A DNA stretch of 34,476 nucleotides, taken from Phenylobacterium sp. GTDB taxonomy: Bacteria > Pseudomonadota > Alphaproteobacteria > Caulobacterales > Caulobacteraceae. The position numbers and the translations under genes are program-made. Positions 33,449 to 34,476 of the stretch are shown in pieces. The stretch's first letter is position 1; each line of letters begins with the position of its first letter. Under the pieces are notes generated by a model. That model made no database searches. It saw only the letters and a program-made list of their open reading frames with translations, and was not told the origin of the DNA. Location: positions 1 to 34,476 of the forward strand of contig NZ_JAPSKZ010000017.1 in NCBI RefSeq assembly GCF_031181185.1. Reading direction: 5' to 3'.

Positions 33449-34110
33449 ACCGGCTCGGCGCGCTTCTCGTCCGCGAGACGACCCTCGCCTGGGGCCGCGG
33501 CGGCGGGCCGCTGGTGGCGGTGGGCTTTTACGCCGGGGTCGCAACGCTGGTGCCGCTGGCGATCGGGCCAGAGCCGGAACGGCTGGCGGCCATCGCGCCT
33601 GGCGCGGCCTGGGTCGCGCTGGCGCTCGCCGCCCTGTTGTCGCTCGACCGTCTGTTCGAGCGCGACTACGAGGACGGCGCCCTGGACCTCCTGACCCTGG
33701 CTCCCATCCCGCTGGCGCTGGTCTGCGCCATCAAGTGCCTGGGTCAGTGGCTGGCGACGGGCGCGCCGCTGGCGCTCGCCGCGCCGGTGGCGGCCATCGC
33801 GCTGGGCGCGGCCCCCGCGCTGGCCCCGCTGGTTTTCGCCTGCGCCCTGCTGGGCGGGCTCGCCTTCGCCTTCATGGGCGGCATCGGCGCGGCGCTGAGC
33901 CTGGGGGCTCGGCGCGGCGGCCTGCTCACCGCCGTGATCGTGCTGCCGCTGTTCGTGCCGCCGGTGATCTTCGGCGGCGGGGCCTTGGACGCCTTTACCT
34001 CAGGCCTCCCGTGGCAGGGCGGAGTTGCGCTGCTGGGCGCCTACGCCGCCGCGGCCGTGGCGCTGGGCCCCCTCGCGATGGCGGGCGCCTGCCGCAACGC
34101 CCTGTCCTAG
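33445..34110 (+). CDS. ccmB: Haem exporter membrane protein CcmB
   Basis: Protein of 221 residues; the ATG overlaps the ccmA TGA (ATGA at 33445-33448). It starts '[18 protein letters not shown]', typical of CcmB, followed by six hydrophobic helices. '[24 protein letters not shown]' is the conserved CcmB cytoplasmic loop and '[14 protein letters not shown]' a conserved membrane block. It is the membrane partner of CcmA. The usual next gene, ccmC, is absent; the strand switches at a CTAG stop interlock with a convergent gene. Confidence 0.93.
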   Translation: MNRLGALLVRETTLAWGRGGGPLVAVGFYAGVATLVPLAIGPEPERLAAIAPGAAWVALALAALLSLDRLFERDYEDGALDLLTLAPIPLALVCAIKCLGQWLATGAPLALAAPVAAIALGAAPALAPLVFACALLGGLAFAFMGGIGAALSLGARRGGLLTAVIVLPLFVPPVIFGGGALDAFTSGLPWQGGVALLGAYAAAAVALGPLAMAGACRNALS

Positions 34111-34409
34111 GCGCCTGCTGCGCGAGCCTTCGGCTGCCACATGGCGTTCACGATCACCCAGCGGTCGCCGAAGCGCCCGAGGTGGAAGTAGTCGGTGAAC
34201 CAGGGCGTCTCGACCCGGGCGACCGCGACGTCGCCCGCGATGTCCAGCACCCGCACCGAACGGCTCCACTGGTCCTTCGGGGTCTTCAGCGCACCCTGGC
34301 GGGTCAGTTCGACGAGTTCCTCCTTGGACATCCGCCGAAGGGCGAAGACCTCGTCGGGATTCGTCTCAACCGCGCGCTTGGCAAGATCGGGGTGCAGCGA
34401 ACGCGCCAC
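34107..34409 (-). CDS. NTF2-like (putative lumazine-binding) protein, 5' end broken near window edge
   Basis: From a GTG at 34407-34409 the frame gives 100 residues with 'SLHPDLAKRAV', 'MSKEELVELTR' and 'DVAVARVETPWFTDYFHLGRFGDRWVIVNAMWQ', the typical C-terminus of small NTF2-like/DUF4440-lumazine-binding-like proteins. Homologous coding clearly continues upstream ('AYDYVDGQLEGDPRRVARS', up to 34469) but meets an in-frame TAG at 34470-34472 with no start codon in between. Relatives have an N-terminal helix and often a signal peptide. The break coincides with an inverted repeat ending on the last base of the window. Either the gene is interrupted or the sequence end is unreliable. Confidence 0.7.
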   Translation of the reverse strand: MARSLHPDLAKRAVETNPDEVFALRRMSKEELVELTRQGALKTPKDQWSRSVRVLDIAGDVAVARVETPWFTDYFHLGRFGDRWVIVNAMWQPKARAAGA

Positions 34410-34476
34410 CCGGCGAGGGTCACCCTCGAGCTGGCCGTCGACGTAGTCGTAGGCGGTCGAGGCCGTCGCCTACGAC

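Overview
The window is GC-rich chromosomal DNA packed with genes on both strands. It looks like an alphaproteobacterium, most likely of the Caulobacteraceae (Caulobacter/Phenylobacterium-like). The reasons are an rnd-lptC-lptA cluster, a sucC-sucD-odhA-odhB cluster, a complex I NDUFA9-like NAD-binding protein, DUF2794 and DUF1223 proteins, and acnA next to ccmA-ccmB. The genus is inference, since no rRNA or other diagnostic marker is present. I see no mobile element, phage gene, CRISPR array or replication origin.

Layout. 1-1786 (minus): tRNA-Leu(CAG) with its own promoter, then RNase D, lptC and a truncated lptA (LPS export). 1865-3649: NDUFA9-like dehydrogenase (+) facing uppP (-). 3860-9858 (+): gltD-gltB, glutamate synthase. 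9855-12172: a divergent pair of citrate-synthase homologues, one fused to an N-terminal helix-turn-helix, sharing an 80-bp gap full of TTGA/TCAA half-sites. 12175-12330: a palindromic intergenic repeat. 12338-19365 (minus): the TCA segment sucC - small secreted protein - sucD - odhA - odhB, with a good promoter before sucC. 19520-23736: accessory genes (DUF2306 membrane protein, membrane-bound LytTR regulator, GNAT acetyltransferase, two tandem membrane-anchored LprI-like proteins). 23798-28862: mdh, HIT protein, secreted hypothetical, DUF2237, thpR, TesA-like esterase, Bax-inhibitor-1 protein, DUF2794. 28863-29162: a 300-bp gap with strong inverted repeats and a candidate small RNA. 29163-34476: DUF1223, acnA, ccmA-ccmB and a broken NTF2-like reading frame at the window end.

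How the genes fit together. The core is central carbon and nitrogen metabolism: aconitase, citrate-synthase homologues, 2-oxoglutarate dehydrogenase E1/E2, succinyl-CoA synthetase and malate dehydrogenase, plus GOGAT, which draws on 2-oxoglutarate. Envelope functions (LptA/LptC, UppP, LprI-like proteins) and cytochrome c maturation (CcmAB) surround it. The best candidates for undescribed biology are the HTH-citrate synthase fusion with its phased operator-like array, the candidate C-rich small RNA near 29005-29148, the secreted protein wedged between sucC and sucD, the tandem LprI-like anchored proteins, and four convergent gene pairs whose stop codons interlock in a CTAG. No wholly new multi-gene system is evident.
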